20,435 nt of DNA from an uncultured Clostridia bacterium (GCA_947624715.1 CANQLO010000032.1:1-20435), one strand, 5' to 3'; positions 6,014 to 15,029 are shown, counted from the first letter of the stretch. Notes: generated from the sequence alone by a model not told the origin. Translations and numbers: made by a program.

Positions 6014-6916
6014 TCATCTTCGCCTAAAAACATGATCCTGTATTGATACTTTCACTTGGGATGAGAGTATCTGATTTTTGGTACTAGAATTCGATACAGC
6101 TCTAGGGTTAGCAAAGTATAAAGCTCCACCTTCCCAGTATGAGGGATCATTGACTCCTCTGCTAAGGGCTTCTTTTTTTAGCATTGCCTCTGTTATATTA
6201 GAGCCACTCCAAGCTTCAAGAACAGCTTGTTTGATCTCTCCAGAGACATCACTGTTGAGAGAAACATACCTACCATTACTCTTAATTCCCCCATTGGAAC
6301 AGGGAGAAAATTGCCCTGGAGCAAAAATTACCTCGTTAATCGTATCAGGAAATTGTTCACTCCTAATACGATTGAATACAACTTCCGCAACAGCAACCAT
6401 GCCTTCATACGGTTGATTGCCAGCTTCAGCGTAGATAAGTTTACAGAGGTTGTCTATTTCCTCTGGAGATGGAATATACATTCCATCAGAGGCAAGGACT
6501 TCGTCGAGCATACCGGACACAAATTCCGTCCGGTTATCCAAGACAACAGCTTGCTCTTTTAAGGTGTTTAATTTATCATCTAAAAATCCATTTAATGAAT
6601 TTATAGATTCACCTAATTCATTGACTAAACTGTCCTTTAAGGCCAATTCATATTGCAAATTGCTTATTCTCTTCTCACGGATGGAAACTTCTTGTTCGTG
6701 ATAGAAAACATCAGTTTCACGAGCTGAAACATCTTGTTCACGAGCTGAGATCTCCTTCTCTTTTTTTCTTAACTCATTTGCCCGAGCGTTTACATTAAGA
6801 AAAATTCCCAGATTAATCAACAGAAACAAAAAACCAAATAACCCTTCAATTGCAAGAACCTTAATAAGAACCCTTTTCAATTTCCGTACACAACGACGAT
6901 ACTCCTTAAAACTCAT
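6014..6916 (-). CDS. Membrane-anchored cell-wall hydrolase, SleB/CwlJ-type domain
   Basis: The 300-residue protein starts with a basic segment and a single membrane helix (about residues 20-41). A long coiled coil follows (about 43-130) in which a seven-residue unit related to REQDVSA recurs four to five times. Then comes a C-terminal Hydrolase_2 (SleB/CwlJ) domain from about 155: LIYAEAGNQPYEGMVAVAEVVFNRI, FAPGQFSPCSNGG and the late SYWEGGALYFANP. In this family the Glu of YAEA is the proposed catalytic acid, and the enzymes cut peptidoglycan, classically spore cortex. The layout suggests a wall hydrolase held off the outer face of the membrane, with no proof of a sporulation role. AAAGGAG lies nine bases before the start. 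It stands alone on this strand and is GC-richer than the flanks, suggesting acquisition. Its own promoter is not clear. Confidence 0.88.
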   Translation of the reverse strand: MSFKEYRRCVRKLKRVLIKVLAIEGLFGFLFLLINLGIFLNVNARANELRKKEKEISAREQDVSARETDVFYHEQEVSIREKRISNLQYELALKDSLVNELGESINSLNGFLDDKLNTLKEQAVVLDNRTEFVSGMLDEVLASDGMYIPSPEEIDNLCKLIYAEAGNQPYEGMVAVAEVVFNRIRSEQFPDTINEVIFAPGQFSPCSNGGIKSNGRYVSLNSDVSGEIKQAVLEAWSGSNITEAMLKKEALSRGVNDPSYWEGGALYFANPRAVSNSSTKNQILSSQVKVSIQDHVFRRR

Positions 6917-7095
6917 TTCTACTTCTCCTTTTTTGATTGTTTTTTTATTTTTATATATGTAAAATCTATTACTATATTAGCAATAGATGAGAATGAAAAA
7001 TAGTTAATTGTATGATCATTTAGGCGAAATTAAAAAAATGACACATACATTTATTATACTACATTTTTAAAGAAAAATCAAGTAAAATCAAAAAT

Positions 7096-7130
7096 TGGTA
7101 TACATAAAATTATAAAATGGTATACATAAA
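7096..7130 (+). promoter_or_regulatory. Two 13-bp direct repeats, possible operator
   Basis: TGGTATACATAAA occurs at 7096-7108 and 7118-7130, exactly 22 bp apart (about two helical turns), and each copy contains the palindrome GTATAC. They lie roughly 60-95 bp upstream of the predicted transcription start of the site-2 protease/tsaD genes, a position typical of activator sites. Confidence 0.5.
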
Positions 7131-7157
7131 TATATTTAAATATGTACAATTAAATAA

Positions 7158-7186
7158 TTGATATTTTAATTAAAGTATGATATATT
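7158..7186 (+). promoter_or_regulatory. Promoter of the site-2 protease/tsaD operon
   Basis: TTGATA (7158-7163), a 17-bp spacer and TATATT (7181-7186) preceded by TGa. Transcription would begin near 7193, which rules out an upstream translation start at 7177 and supports 7261. Confidence 0.7.
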
Positions 7187-7260
7187 ATCTAGTGAAAAAT
7201 AGTAATGATTTTTATAAATTTATAGATATTAAAAATAAACCAATTTTACGAGGAGGTAAT

Positions 7261-8004
7261 ATGTTTTTTGGCAATTTCTCAAATCCATTTATGATAATTT
7301 TATTAATATGGTTAATTGCAGATAATATAAGCTATTATTTAGCTACACCAGGTGCACTATTGGCTTTAGTATTATCAATACCAGGAATTTTAATAGCAAT
7401 TACATTTCATGAGTATGCACATGCATGGGCAGCAGATAAGCTCGGAGATGATACACCAAGAAGACAGGGAAGATTAACATTAAATCCATTTAAGCATTTA
7501 GACCCAATAGGAGCGATTTTGCTTTTAACTGCAGGATTTGGTTGGGGAAAACCAGTAGAAATTAATTCAAATAATTTTAATAGAACTGTAAGCATAAAAA
7601 AAGGAAATGCATTAGTTTCTTTAGCAGGTCCAGCAATGAATTTTATACTAGCAATTGTATTTTCAATTATTTATGGATTATTAAATGCTTTTGGAAGAGG
7701 ATTTGTATTTACAACTGTAGGAGATGTATTAAATTCAGTAATTATTTATACAATATCAATAAACGTAGGACTTGGGGTATTTAATTTAATACCATTACCA
7801 CCATTAGATGGCTCAAAAATAATACTAGCATTTTTACCATCAAAAGCAAGAGCATGGTATATGAATCATGAATACATTTTATACATTATATTTATAGCAA
7901 TATGGGTAACTCCAGTTGCAGGATTGATAATATCTCCAGGAATTAAATTTGTAAATACTGGACTTATGAAATTAATAAATTGGATAATAGGATTAGGAGC
8001 ATAA
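7261..8004 (+). CDS. Site-2 protease-like intramembrane metalloprotease (peptidase family M50)
   Basis: The ATG at 7261 is chosen because AGGAGGT lies just before it and the predicted transcription start is downstream of 7177. This gives 248 residues. An early membrane helix is followed by a helix carrying the zinc motif FHEYAH (His50, Glu51, His54). After GRLTLNPFKHLDPIG come further helices and the second family motif NLIPLPPLDGSK, whose Asp is the third zinc ligand. This is the compact FtsH-less Rv1147/YwhC-like type of M50 protease without a PDZ domain. Substrates are unknown. It is adjacent to tsaD (TAA immediately followed by ATG), so the two are probably co-transcribed. Confidence 0.9.
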   Translation: MFFGNFSNPFMIILLIWLIADNISYYLATPGALLALVLSIPGILIAITFHEYAHAWAADKLGDDTPRRQGRLTLNPFKHLDPIGAILLLTAGFGWGKPVEINSNNFNRTVSIKKGNALVSLAGPAMNFILAIVFSIIYGLLNAFGRGFVFTTVGDVLNSVIIYTISINVGLGVFNLIPLPPLDGSKIILAFLPSKARAWYMNHEYILYIIFIAIWVTPVAGLIISPGIKFVNTGLMKLINWIIGLGA

Positions 8005-8985
8005 ATGAAAGATATATATATATTAGGAATTGAATCAAGCTGTGATGAAACATCTGCTTCTGTTGTAAAGAACGGAAGAAGTCTTTTATCAAATGTTATA
8101 AATACCCAAATAGATATACATAAGCTATATGGTGGAGTTGTGCCAGAAATAGCATCTAGAAATCATATACAAAATATTTCTGAAGTAGTAAAAATGGCAA
8201 TAAATGAAGCAAATATAGAATTTGATAAAATAGATGCAGTAGCATGTACATATGGGCCTGGACTAGTAGGGGCGTTATTAGTAGGACTTTCTTATGGAAA
8301 AGCATTAAGTTTTGCACTAGATAAACCACTAATAGGAACTAATCATATAGAAGGTCATATTGCAGCAAACTATATTACATATAAGGATTTAAAACCACCA
8401 TTTCTTTGCATAATGATGTCAGGAGGAAATACACAAATTGTACATGTAAAGGATTATACAGATTTTGAAGTATTAGGCAAAACTAGAGACGACGCAATAG
8501 GTGAAGCTTTTGACAAAGTTGCAAGAATAATGGATTTAGGATATCCAGGTGGACCAAAAATAGATGAGCTAGGAAAAAAAGGACAAGCTACAATAGAACT
8601 TCCAACAACACACTTTGAAAATTTAGATTTTAGTTTTAGTGGGATAAAAACAGCAGTAATAAATTTACATCATAAAAATCCAAGAATAAATAAACAAGAT
8701 TTATGCAAAAGCTTTGAAAAAACAGTATCAGATATTTTAATACAAAATGTAAAAAAAGCAATTACTCAAACAGGAATAAACACTATAGTTCTAGCAGGAG
8801 GAGTTTCAGCAAATAGTTATATAAGAGGTGAATTTCTAAAACTTGAAAATGCAAAAGTATATATGCCAGATTTAAAATTTTGTACTGATAATGCAGCAAT
8901 GATAGCTTCAGCAGGATACTATAATTATATAGCAGGCAAAATAAGTGATTTAACATTAAATGCAGTACCAGATTTAGTATTATAA
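8005..8985 (+). CDS. tsaD: tRNA N6-adenosine threonylcarbamoyltransferase TsaD
   Basis: TsaD transfers threonylcarbamoyl from TC-AMP to A37 of tRNAs reading ANN codons, acting with TsaB and TsaE in the cytoplasm. The 326-residue protein has the ASKHA-fold signatures: [14 protein letters not shown] at the start, [11 protein letters not shown], the metal-binding HIEGH (His114, His118), [42 protein letters not shown] and the late [12 protein letters not shown] with CTDNAAMIA. Length is slightly short but complete. The start follows the stop of the protease gene with no gap. tsaB and tsaE are not in the window. Confidence 0.97.
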   Translation: MKDIYILGIESSCDETSASVVKNGRSLLSNVINTQIDIHKLYGGVVPEIASRNHIQNISEVVKMAINEANIEFDKIDAVACTYGPGLVGALLVGLSYGKALSFALDKPLIGTNHIEGHIAANYITYKDLKPPFLCIMMSGGNTQIVHVKDYTDFEVLGKTRDDAIGEAFDKVARIMDLGYPGGPKIDELGKKGQATIELPTTHFENLDFSFSGIKTAVINLHHKNPRINKQDLCKSFEKTVSDILIQNVKKAITQTGINTIVLAGGVSANSYIRGEFLKLENAKVYMPDLKFCTDNAAMIASAGYYNYIAGKISDLTLNAVPDLVL

Positions 8986-9006
8986 CTAAAATTAAGGAAG
9001 AAAAAA

Positions 9007-10890
9007 ATGGGGATAATTTATTGTATATCATTATTGATATTATTTGGTAGTTATTTATTAATCAGAAGAACAGAAGAAAAAATTGATATTTTAAAACAAA
9101 TTGCACTAAATTTGGTATTATTGTTTTGTTATAATACATTTATATGTTATATATTAACATTTTTTAATATACCTATTACATTATTAAATTTAGTAATTAT
9201 TAATTTAATATTTAGTATAATAATAATAATCTATTTAATTAAATCAAAAAAGATACAAAAATTTAAAATAGACAAAATTGATATTATATACATTATTTTA
9301 ATTGGAATATCAGTGCTAATCATGGCATATATAAATTTTGGATTTCCTTTTGAAATAAAGTATCAAACAGGAGATCCATCAGTGCATTATATAGCTTCAG
9401 AAAAATTTGCAGAAGAAGATGCCTTATTGGCAAAGACAGAAAAAAATGATGCTGTATATGGTACATTTGATAGTAGAAAAACAGCTTCATATGTAAATTC
9501 TGGTTTAATAATGAAATGTTTTCAAGGTGTAATTGATCCATTTTACAATTATTATATCTTTATAAGTTTTGGAATATTGGTATTATTCTTATCTGGATGG
9601 CTATTTTATAGTATACTTGCAAGCTTTACAAAAAATAAATCAACAAAATTTTTAGCATTTGTATTTTCAATATTATATACATTAGGATATCCATTAAATA
9701 GCTTTTTATTTGGGTTTGAATACTTTAGTATGGGAATATTAATAGTTGAAGCAATTGTATGTAGTATAAATATATATTATAGAGAGCATATAGGATTTAA
9801 ACAAAATTTATTAGTATTTTTTCTATTAAACTTTGGAGTATTTGCAGCATATTACATGTTTGTACCATACATTTATAGTGGACTATGGATATATTTCTGT
9901 AATAATGAATATAAAAAAAGAAAAAAATTATTTACAGTAAAATTATTTATAATGTTACTAGTTACACTGATTATTCCATTTGTTTTAGGATATATATACC
10001 ATATAGAACCTGATCTATTTAGTACATTAACACAGATTTTCTGGAATAAAAACTCATCAATACAAAGTTTTATAACAACTGGAGAGCAATTATTTAGTTC
10101 TTCAAGTGAGTTAATAAATAATAGTTTCTCATCAAATGGTTATATGTATATAAATTTATTTTCAAATATGATATTATTACTTCCACTAACATTTATTGCA
10201 GTATATAAAAAATGGGAAGAAGATAAAGCAACTATATTAATTACTTTGTTAAATGTATTATTCATAATGCTTTTGTTAATTGGTGCTAAGTTTGGAAGAG
10301 TATCATTTTATTATTTAGGTAAGAACTATTATCCATTGTGTCTTTTCTTATCGTATTTAAGCTTTAAGGGATTATTGGTAATACATGAAAAACATAAATA
10401 TATATCATATTCTTGTATTGGAGTATATGTATTAATTGTATTTCTAAATGTAGTATTTTCTAATTGTAATTTGATAGATAAGATACCAAACTTACATGAA
10501 AATGTATTACAAGTAGCAGACATTTATAATGTTAATAAGGCAATTTTAAAAGAAGAAAAGGACTTGAAGACAGGAGAATTAGAAATTTTAAAGTATGTAA
10601 AAGATAATATTCCAGAAGACAAAACAATAGAAGTGGCAGGAGATATGGAGCAAGGATTCTGGACATATTCAATTTTAAGAAGAATAAATAAAGATGAAAA
10701 TAAAAGTGGGCAATTTTTATTGGAAAGTAAAATGATGTATGTTTATAGAAGAACATGTAAAGTAAACTATTTAATATACTTTAATAGAGGTTTTTATTAT
10801 AAAGAATACAAAGATATTTTAGAATTTAATACAGAGAAAGTTTTTGAAAATGAGTATGGTGGAGTTTTAAAATATAAAAATATGAATTAA
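9007..10890 (+). CDS. Large polytopic membrane protein, possible GT-C glycosyltransferase
   Basis: The 627-residue protein has around a dozen hydrophobic segments, from residue 1 to about 480, then a soluble C-terminal portion of about 120 residues. The first large outside loop contains YQTGDPSVHYIASEKF. An acidic residue at such a place, with many helices and a C-terminal extracytoplasmic domain, is the plan of GT-C lipid-linked-sugar glycosyltransferases. No signature allows a firm family call. AAGGAAG sits six bases before the start, and it begins 21 bases after tsaD, so it is likely in the same transcript. The following phosphoesterase starts 13 bases after its stop. A role in surface polysaccharide or protein glycosylation is possible given galE nearby, but this is inference. 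Confidence 0.7.
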   Translation: MGIIYCISLLILFGSYLLIRRTEEKIDILKQIALNLVLLFCYNTFICYILTFFNIPITLLNLVIINLIFSIIIIIYLIKSKKIQKFKIDKIDIIYIILIGISVLIMAYINFGFPFEIKYQTGDPSVHYIASEKFAEEDALLAKTEKNDAVYGTFDSRKTASYVNSGLIMKCFQGVIDPFYNYYIFISFGILVLFLSGWLFYSILASFTKNKSTKFLAFVFSILYTLGYPLNSFLFGFEYFSMGILIVEAIVCSINIYYREHIGFKQNLLVFFLLNFGVFAAYYMFVPYIYSGLWIYFCNNEYKKRKKLFTVKLFIMLLVTLIIPFVLGYIYHIEPDLFSTLTQIFWNKNSSIQSFITTGEQLFSSSSELINNSFSSNGYMYINLFSNMILLLPLTFIAVYKKWEEDKATILITLLNVLFIMLLLIGAKFGRVSFYYLGKNYYPLCLFLSYLSFKGLLVIHEKHKYISYSCIGVYVLIVFLNVVFSNCNLIDKIPNLHENVLQVADIYNVNKAILKEEKDLKTGELEILKYVKDNIPEDKTIEVAGDMEQGFWTYSILRRINKDENKSGQFLLESKMMYVYRRTCKVNYLIYFNRGFYYKEYKDILEFNTEKVFENEYGGVLKYKNMN

Positions 10891-10903
10891 AAGGAGAAAA
10901 TAA

Positions 10904-11609
10904 GTGTCAATATATGCAATAGGAGATTTACATTTATCTTTTGGTACAAATAAGCCAATGAATATATTTGGAGATCATTGGCAAAATTATGAGGAGAAAT
11001 TAGAAAAGAATTGGAATGAAATTATTAAAGAAGATGATGTTGTATTAATTCCACGGAGATTTTTCTTGGGCTACATATCTGGAAGATACTTTACAAGATT
11101 TTCAATATTTAAATAAATTAAATGGAAATAAAATTTTATTAAAAGGAAATCATGATTATTGGTGGACTACTTTAAAAAGTATGAGAGAATTTTTAAAGCA
11201 AAATGGATTTTCTAATATTGATTTTATTTTTAATACATCAATTGAAATAGATGATGTATTAATTGTTGGAACAAGAGGATGGGCCTTTAATGACACAGAA
11301 AATAGTGAAAAAATGCTAAACAGAGAATTAACAAGATTAGAACTTTCTATCAAAGATGGAATACAAAAAAACAATAGTAAAGATATTATATGCATGATGC
11401 ATTATCCACCAATTCTTAAAAGTATGCTAGAAAAAAATGAAAAAAGTCAATACTTAGAGATATTGAAAAAATATAATGTAAAAGAATGCATTTATGGACA
11501 TTTACACGGAAGTTCACATTCAGAAGCGGTAGTAGGAAACATAGAAGGAATAAATTTAAGGTTAGTAAGTTCAGATTACTTACAATTTAAACCATTAAAA
11601 ATTAGATAA
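10904..11609 (+). pseudogene. Calcineurin-like metallophosphoesterase, one-base frameshift
   Basis: A GTG start with a nearby AAAGGAG gives MSIYAIGDLHLSFG, the first metal motif (DxH). At 11051-11060 the expected codons for P-G-D-F-S-W-A-T are put out of frame by an extra C at about 11054, so the first frame ends at 11114-11116. In the +1 frame the protein is complete: GDFSWATYLEDTLQDF, KGNHDYWW (GNHD), MHYPP and YGHLHG follow in order to 11609. All metal ligands of a binuclear phosphoesterase are thus encoded, and about 235 residues would result without the extra base. Substrate is unknown. A sequence error is as likely as a real mutation, since no other decay is seen. Confidence 0.85.
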
Positions 11610-11672
11610 AAAAGTTTGAAAGATATATTTATAAGAGCTTTATGAGCAAAGTAAGAAAGGAATAGATTTAAT

Positions 11673-12506
11673 ATGAAAATAACAAAGGTAGAAGCTTTGG
11701 AAGAAAAAGCAAATAAAATAAGGCAAGATATTTTACAAGCAATATATTATGCAAAATCAGGACATCCAGGTGGTTCACTTTCATGTGCAGACTTATTAAC
11801 AGTATTATATTTTAATGAAATGAATATAAACCCACAAAAACCAGATGATGAATCAAGAGACAGATTTGTTTTATCAAAAGGTCATGCATCAGCAGCTTTA
11901 TATGCAACACTAGCAGAAAGGGGATATTTTTTAGTAGATGATTTAGTAACATTTAGACATATTGATAGTCCATTTCAAGGACACCCAGATTTAAATAAAG
12001 TTCCTGGAGTTGATATGTCAACAGGTTCTTTAGGGCAAGGCTTATCTGTTTCAAATGGTATGGCATTAGCTTCAAAAATGAATAGCATGGGATACAGAGT
12101 TTACTGTTTACTTGGAGATGGGGAATTACAAGAAGGACAAATTTGGGAAGCAGCTATGACTGCAAGCAAATACCAATTAGATAATTTATGTGTAATAGTA
12201 GATTGTAATAATCTTCAATTAACAGGAAAAACGGAAGAAATAAAAGGCTTAAATGATAGAGATATTGAAAATAAATTCAAAAGCTTTGGATTTAATACTG
12301 TAATAATAGATGGGCATAATATTGAACAGATAATATTTGCATTTGGTAAGGCAGAAGAGACAAAAGGAAAACCAACAGCAATTATTGCAAAAACAATTAA
12401 AGGTAAAGGAATATCATTTATGGAAGGAAATCCAGCATGGCATGGAAAAACATTAAATGATGAGGAATATAAAACAGCAGTCGAAGAACTTAATAGCAAA
12501 TTATAG
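11673..12506 (+). CDS. Transketolase, N-terminal (TPP-binding) subunit
   Basis: Split transketolases, common in Clostridia and archaea, use two chains. This 277-residue chain binds thiamine diphosphate and moves two-carbon ketol units in the non-oxidative pentose phosphate pathway. Visible features are SGHPGGSLSCADLLTVLYF, SKGHASAALYA, the catalytic-site GHPDLNKVPGVDMSTGSLG, and the TPP motif running from GDGELQEGQIWEA to DCNN. IKGKGISFMEGNPAWHGK near the end is typical. The C-terminal partner follows at 12664. It has an AAAGGAA site about ten bases upstream and probably shares the transcript of the preceding genes. Confidence 0.95.
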   Translation: MKITKVEALEEKANKIRQDILQAIYYAKSGHPGGSLSCADLLTVLYFNEMNINPQKPDDESRDRFVLSKGHASAALYATLAERGYFLVDDLVTFRHIDSPFQGHPDLNKVPGVDMSTGSLGQGLSVSNGMALASKMNSMGYRVYCLLGDGELQEGQIWEAAMTASKYQLDNLCVIVDCNNLQLTGKTEEIKGLNDRDIENKFKSFGFNTVIIDGHNIEQIIFAFGKAEETKGKPTAIIAKTIKGKGISFMEGNPAWHGKTLNDEEYKTAVEELNSKL

Positions 12507-12530
12507 TTATAAGATTTAAGTTTTAGCAAT

Positions 12531-12615
12531 GTTATATAAGGGCTTATGGGCAACCTTTTAAAGCCTAAATATGTTATATAAAAGTTTATAGGTACACTTT
12601 TAAAAACCTAAATAT
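12531..12615 (+). repeat. Imperfect 42/43-bp tandem repeat between the transketolase genes
   Basis: Two consecutive units, 12531-12572 and 12573-12615, both start GTTATATAA and end CCTAAATAT, with scattered substitutions between. The first can fold with GGCTT (12541-12545) against AAGCC (12561-12565), and the second shows a weaker TTTATAGG/CCTAAA pairing. A third partial copy, GTTATATAAAA, lies at 12647-12657. The repeat adds about 85 bases between two genes that are normally tightly coupled. Confidence 0.65.
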
Positions 12616-12663
12616 TTAATTTAAGGAGATATATAACTGGTTAAAAGTTATATAAAATAACAA

Positions 12664-13599
12664 ATGGAAGAAGTAACAAAAATTGCAACAAGAGAAAGTT
12701 TTGGAAAAGCATTAGCAGATTTAAAAAATGAAAATATTGTTGTATTAGATGCTGATTTAGATTCATCGACTAAAACAGACTTATTTAAGAAAAAGCATCC
12801 AGAAAGATTTATAGAAGTAGGAATTGCAGAGGCAGATATGATTGGAACAGCTGCAGGCTTAGCAACTTGTGGAAAGGTACCATTTGCAGCAACATTTGCA
12901 GCTTTTGCAACAGGAAGATGTTATGACCAGATAAGAACAAGCATTGCATATCCAAAATTAAATGTAAAAATATGCGGAACACATGCAGGAATAACAGTAG
13001 GAGAAGATGGTGCTACACATCAAATGTTAGAAGACATAAATTTAATGAGAGGGCTTCCAAACATGGTAGTAGTTTCACCATCAGATGATGTACAAACAAG
13101 AAAATTAGTACAAAAAATTTCAGAGTATAATGGACCAGTTTATTTAAGATTAAGTAGATTAAAAACTCCAGTAATATATGAAGAAGATGTAGATTTTGAA
13201 ATAGGAAAAGCCGTACAAATTGGAGAAGGATTAGATGGCACAGTTTTTGCAACAGGAGTTACAGTGTCAGAAGCAATTACTGCACAAGAAGAATTAATAA
13301 AATATGGAATAGATATAAGAGTTGTTGATATTCATACGATTAAACCAATAGATAGTGAAATGATTATAAAATCAGCAAAAGAAACTGGAATATTGGTATC
13401 AGTAGAAGATCATAATACAATTGGAGGATTAGGAACGGCTATAGCAGATGTATTAACTGAGAAAAGTCCAAAAAAATTAATTAAGCTGGGAATAAAAGAC
13501 AAATTTGGAATGTCAGGAAAACCAGAAAGTTTGATGGAACATTTTGAAATAGATAGTAAGGCTATTGTAAAAATTTTTAGAGAAAAATTCCATAAGTAA
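12664..13599 (+). CDS. Transketolase, C-terminal (pyrimidine-binding) subunit
   Basis: The 311-residue chain completes the split transketolase. It has the pyrimidine-domain segments VVLDADLDSSTKTDLF, GIAEADMIGTAAGLA (with the catalytic Glu), FAAFATGRCYDQIR, AGITVGEDGATHQMLED and SPSDD, then the C-terminal transketolase domain (VDIHTIKPID, SVEDHNTIGGLGTAIAD). The start is odd: the only good ribosome site, AAGGAG at 12623-12628, is 35 bases upstream. The codon at proper distance from it is a CTG at 12637 that opens a seven-codon frame ending in TAA at 12658-12660, in frame with the gene. The ATG at 12664 has no site of its own, so translation may depend on re-initiation after that mini-frame. 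The protein itself looks intact. Confidence 0.93.
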   Translation: MEEVTKIATRESFGKALADLKNENIVVLDADLDSSTKTDLFKKKHPERFIEVGIAEADMIGTAAGLATCGKVPFAATFAAFATGRCYDQIRTSIAYPKLNVKICGTHAGITVGEDGATHQMLEDINLMRGLPNMVVVSPSDDVQTRKLVQKISEYNGPVYLRLSRLKTPVIYEEDVDFEIGKAVQIGEGLDGTVFATGVTVSEAITAQEELIKYGIDIRVVDIHTIKPIDSEMIIKSAKETGILVSVEDHNTIGGLGTAIADVLTEKSPKKLIKLGIKDKFGMSGKPESLMEHFEIDSKAIVKIFREKFHK

Positions 13600-13674
13600 T
13601 AATATTAAACAATAATTATTTGTAAAAAATAACTTATACATAATGATAAAAAATTAACTTAAAGGAGAGAAAAA

Positions 13675-14673
13675 ATGAAAGTATTAGTAACAGGAGGAGC
13701 AGGATTTATAGGCTCACACACAGTTGTTGAATTATTAGAAGCAGGTTACGAAGTAGTTATTGTAGATAACTTCTCAAATAGTAAACCACAAGCATTAGAA
13801 GCAATAAAAACAATAACAAAAAAAGATTTTAAATTTTATGAAGTAGATTTATTAGATAAAAAGAATTTAAATAATGTTTTTGAAGATAATAAAGATATAG
13901 AAGCTGTAATACATTTTGCAGCCTTAAAAGCAGTTGGAGAATCAGTTGAAAAGCCAATAGAATATTATCATAATAATATTACAGGAACACTAACATTATT
14001 AGACTGTATGAGAAAACATAATGTTAAGAAAATAGTGTTTAGCTCATCAGCAACTGTTTATGGTGATCCAAGTACAGTACCTATAAAAGAAGATTTTCCA
14101 AAATCAGCAACTAATCCATATGGACAAACAAAAGTTATGATTGAACAAATTTTAGAAGATGTATATAAATCAGATAATGAATGGAGTGTAGTTTTACTTA
14201 GATATTTCAATCCAATAGGAGCACATGAAAGTGGACTAATTGGAGAATCACCAAATGGTATACCAAATAATTTAATGCCTTACATAAATCAAGTTGCCTT
14301 AGGAAAATTAGATCATTTAAATATATTTGGTAATGATTACAATACACCAGATGGAACAGGAGTAAGAGACTATATACATGTTGTCGATTTGGCAAAGGGA
14401 CATATAAAAGCAATAGAAAGAGCAACAAAAATGACAGGAGTAGAAGCCTACAATTTAGGAACAGGAAAAGGATATTCAGTTTTAGAAATTGTAAAAAATT
14501 TTGAAAAAGCAACTGGGGTAAAAATAAAATATCAAATTGCACCAAGAAGGCCAGGAGATATTGCAGAATGTTATGCTGATCCAAGTAAAGCAGAAAAAGT
14601 TTTAGGTTGGAAAGCAGAAAAAAGTCTTGAAGATATGTGTAAAGATTCATGGAAATTTACAAAAAATGCATAA
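13675..14673 (+). CDS. galE: UDP-glucose 4-epimerase
   Basis: GalE interconverts UDP-glucose and UDP-galactose, feeding galactose catabolism and surface sugars. The 332-residue protein is a classic extended SDR: GGAGFIGSH (7-15) for NAD, Asp31 in VDNFSNSK, HFAALKAVGES, SSSATVYGD with the catalytic Ser, and YGQTK (Tyr149, Lys153). Substrate-side motifs RYFNPIGAHESGLIGE and GTGVRDYIHVVDLAKGH are present, as is NLGTGKGYSVLEI. AAAGGAG is spaced well before the ATG. It follows the transketolase by 75 bases without a terminator, so partial co-transcription is possible. Confidence 0.96.
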   Translation: MKVLVTGGAGFIGSHTVVELLEAGYEVVIVDNFSNSKPQALEAIKTITKKDFKFYEVDLLDKKNLNNVFEDNKDIEAVIHFAALKAVGESVEKPIEYYHNNITGTLTLLDCMRKHNVKKIVFSSSATVYGDPSTVPIKEDFPKSATNPYGQTKVMIEQILEDVYKSDNEWSVVLLRYFNPIGAHESGLIGESPNGIPNNLMPYINQVALGKLDHLNIFGNDYNTPDGTGVRDYIHVVDLAKGHIKAIERATKMTGVEAYNLGTGKGYSVLEIVKNFEKATGVKIKYQIAPRRPGDIAECYADPSKAEKVLGWKAEKSLEDMCKDSWKFTKNA

Positions 14674-14691
14674 AATGTAAATTATTTCTTT

Positions 14692-14721
14692 TTGTATAAA
14701 TTTATTATATATGCATATAAT
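14692..14721 (+). promoter_or_regulatory. Promoter for the DUF378 gene
   Basis: TTGTAT (14692-14697) and TATAAT (14716-14721) with an 18-bp spacer. AAAAGGAG follows before the ATG at 14758. Confidence 0.5.
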
Positions 14722-14757
14722 AAATAATGAAAATAAAACAAAAAGGAGTAAAAGACA

Positions 14758-14952
14758 ATGAAAGTAATAGATTATATTGCACTAGTATTAGTAATAATCG
14801 GTGCTATAAACTGGGGACTTATTGGGTTATTTGGATTTGACTTAGTCGCAACATTATTTGGATCAATGAGTGTATTAAGTAGAATAGTATATACATTAGT
14901 AGGAATATCTGGTTTATGGTCAATAAGATTTTTTACTAAAATAGATGATTAA
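14758..14952 (+). CDS. DUF378 family small membrane protein
   Basis: The 64-residue protein has two membrane helices (about 4-24 and 38-58). It carries the family's signature text: VIGAINWGLIGLFGFDLVATLFG in the first half and RIVYTLVGISGLW in the second. Function of DUF378 proteins is unknown; they are inner-membrane proteins widespread in Firmicutes. It has its own promoter and a strong terminator, so it is likely a single-gene unit. AAAAGGAG lies upstream of the start. Confidence 0.92.
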   Translation: MKVIDYIALVLVIIGAINWGLIGLFGFDLVATLFGSMSVLSRIVYTLVGISGLWSIRFFTKIDD

Positions 14953-14962
14953 TTAAATAAAG

Positions 14963-14999
14963 AAAAACAGAGTAGAGTTTTTTTTCTATTCTGTTTTTT
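14963..14999 (+). terminator. Intrinsic terminator after the DUF378 gene
   Basis: AAAAACAGAGTAGA (14963-14976) pairs with TCTATTCTGTTTTT (14985-14998) with a single G-U pair, and the right arm ends in a T-run. Confidence 0.85.
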
Positions 15000-15020
15000 A
15001 TATGCACAAATTATTATAAG

Positions 15021-15029
15021 TGATATAAT
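15021..15029 (+). promoter_or_regulatory. Extended -10 promoter for the S66 peptidase
   Basis: TGa-TATAAT, in a 14-base string (TGATATAATATAAA) identical to that around the -10 at 4964. No clear -35 is seen. The leader would be about 35 nt to the ATG at 15070. Confidence 0.5.

Noticed and set aside
6018..7028. Inverted repeat TTCGCCTAA...GATC at both ends of the SleB gene
   Set aside because: The shared core is only about nine bases with a gap. One copy lies inside the coding sequence and no target duplication is visible.
7177..7260. Longer N-terminus for the site-2 protease (start at 7177)
   Set aside because: The -10 element is at 7181-7186, so an RNA from this promoter would not contain that start, and AGGAGGT stands directly before 7261.
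14207..14650. Long minus-strand frame inside galE (and similar frames inside hisG and tsaD)
   Set aside because: These Leu-rich frames are antisense shadows of conserved genes, with no ribosome site or recognisable protein text.
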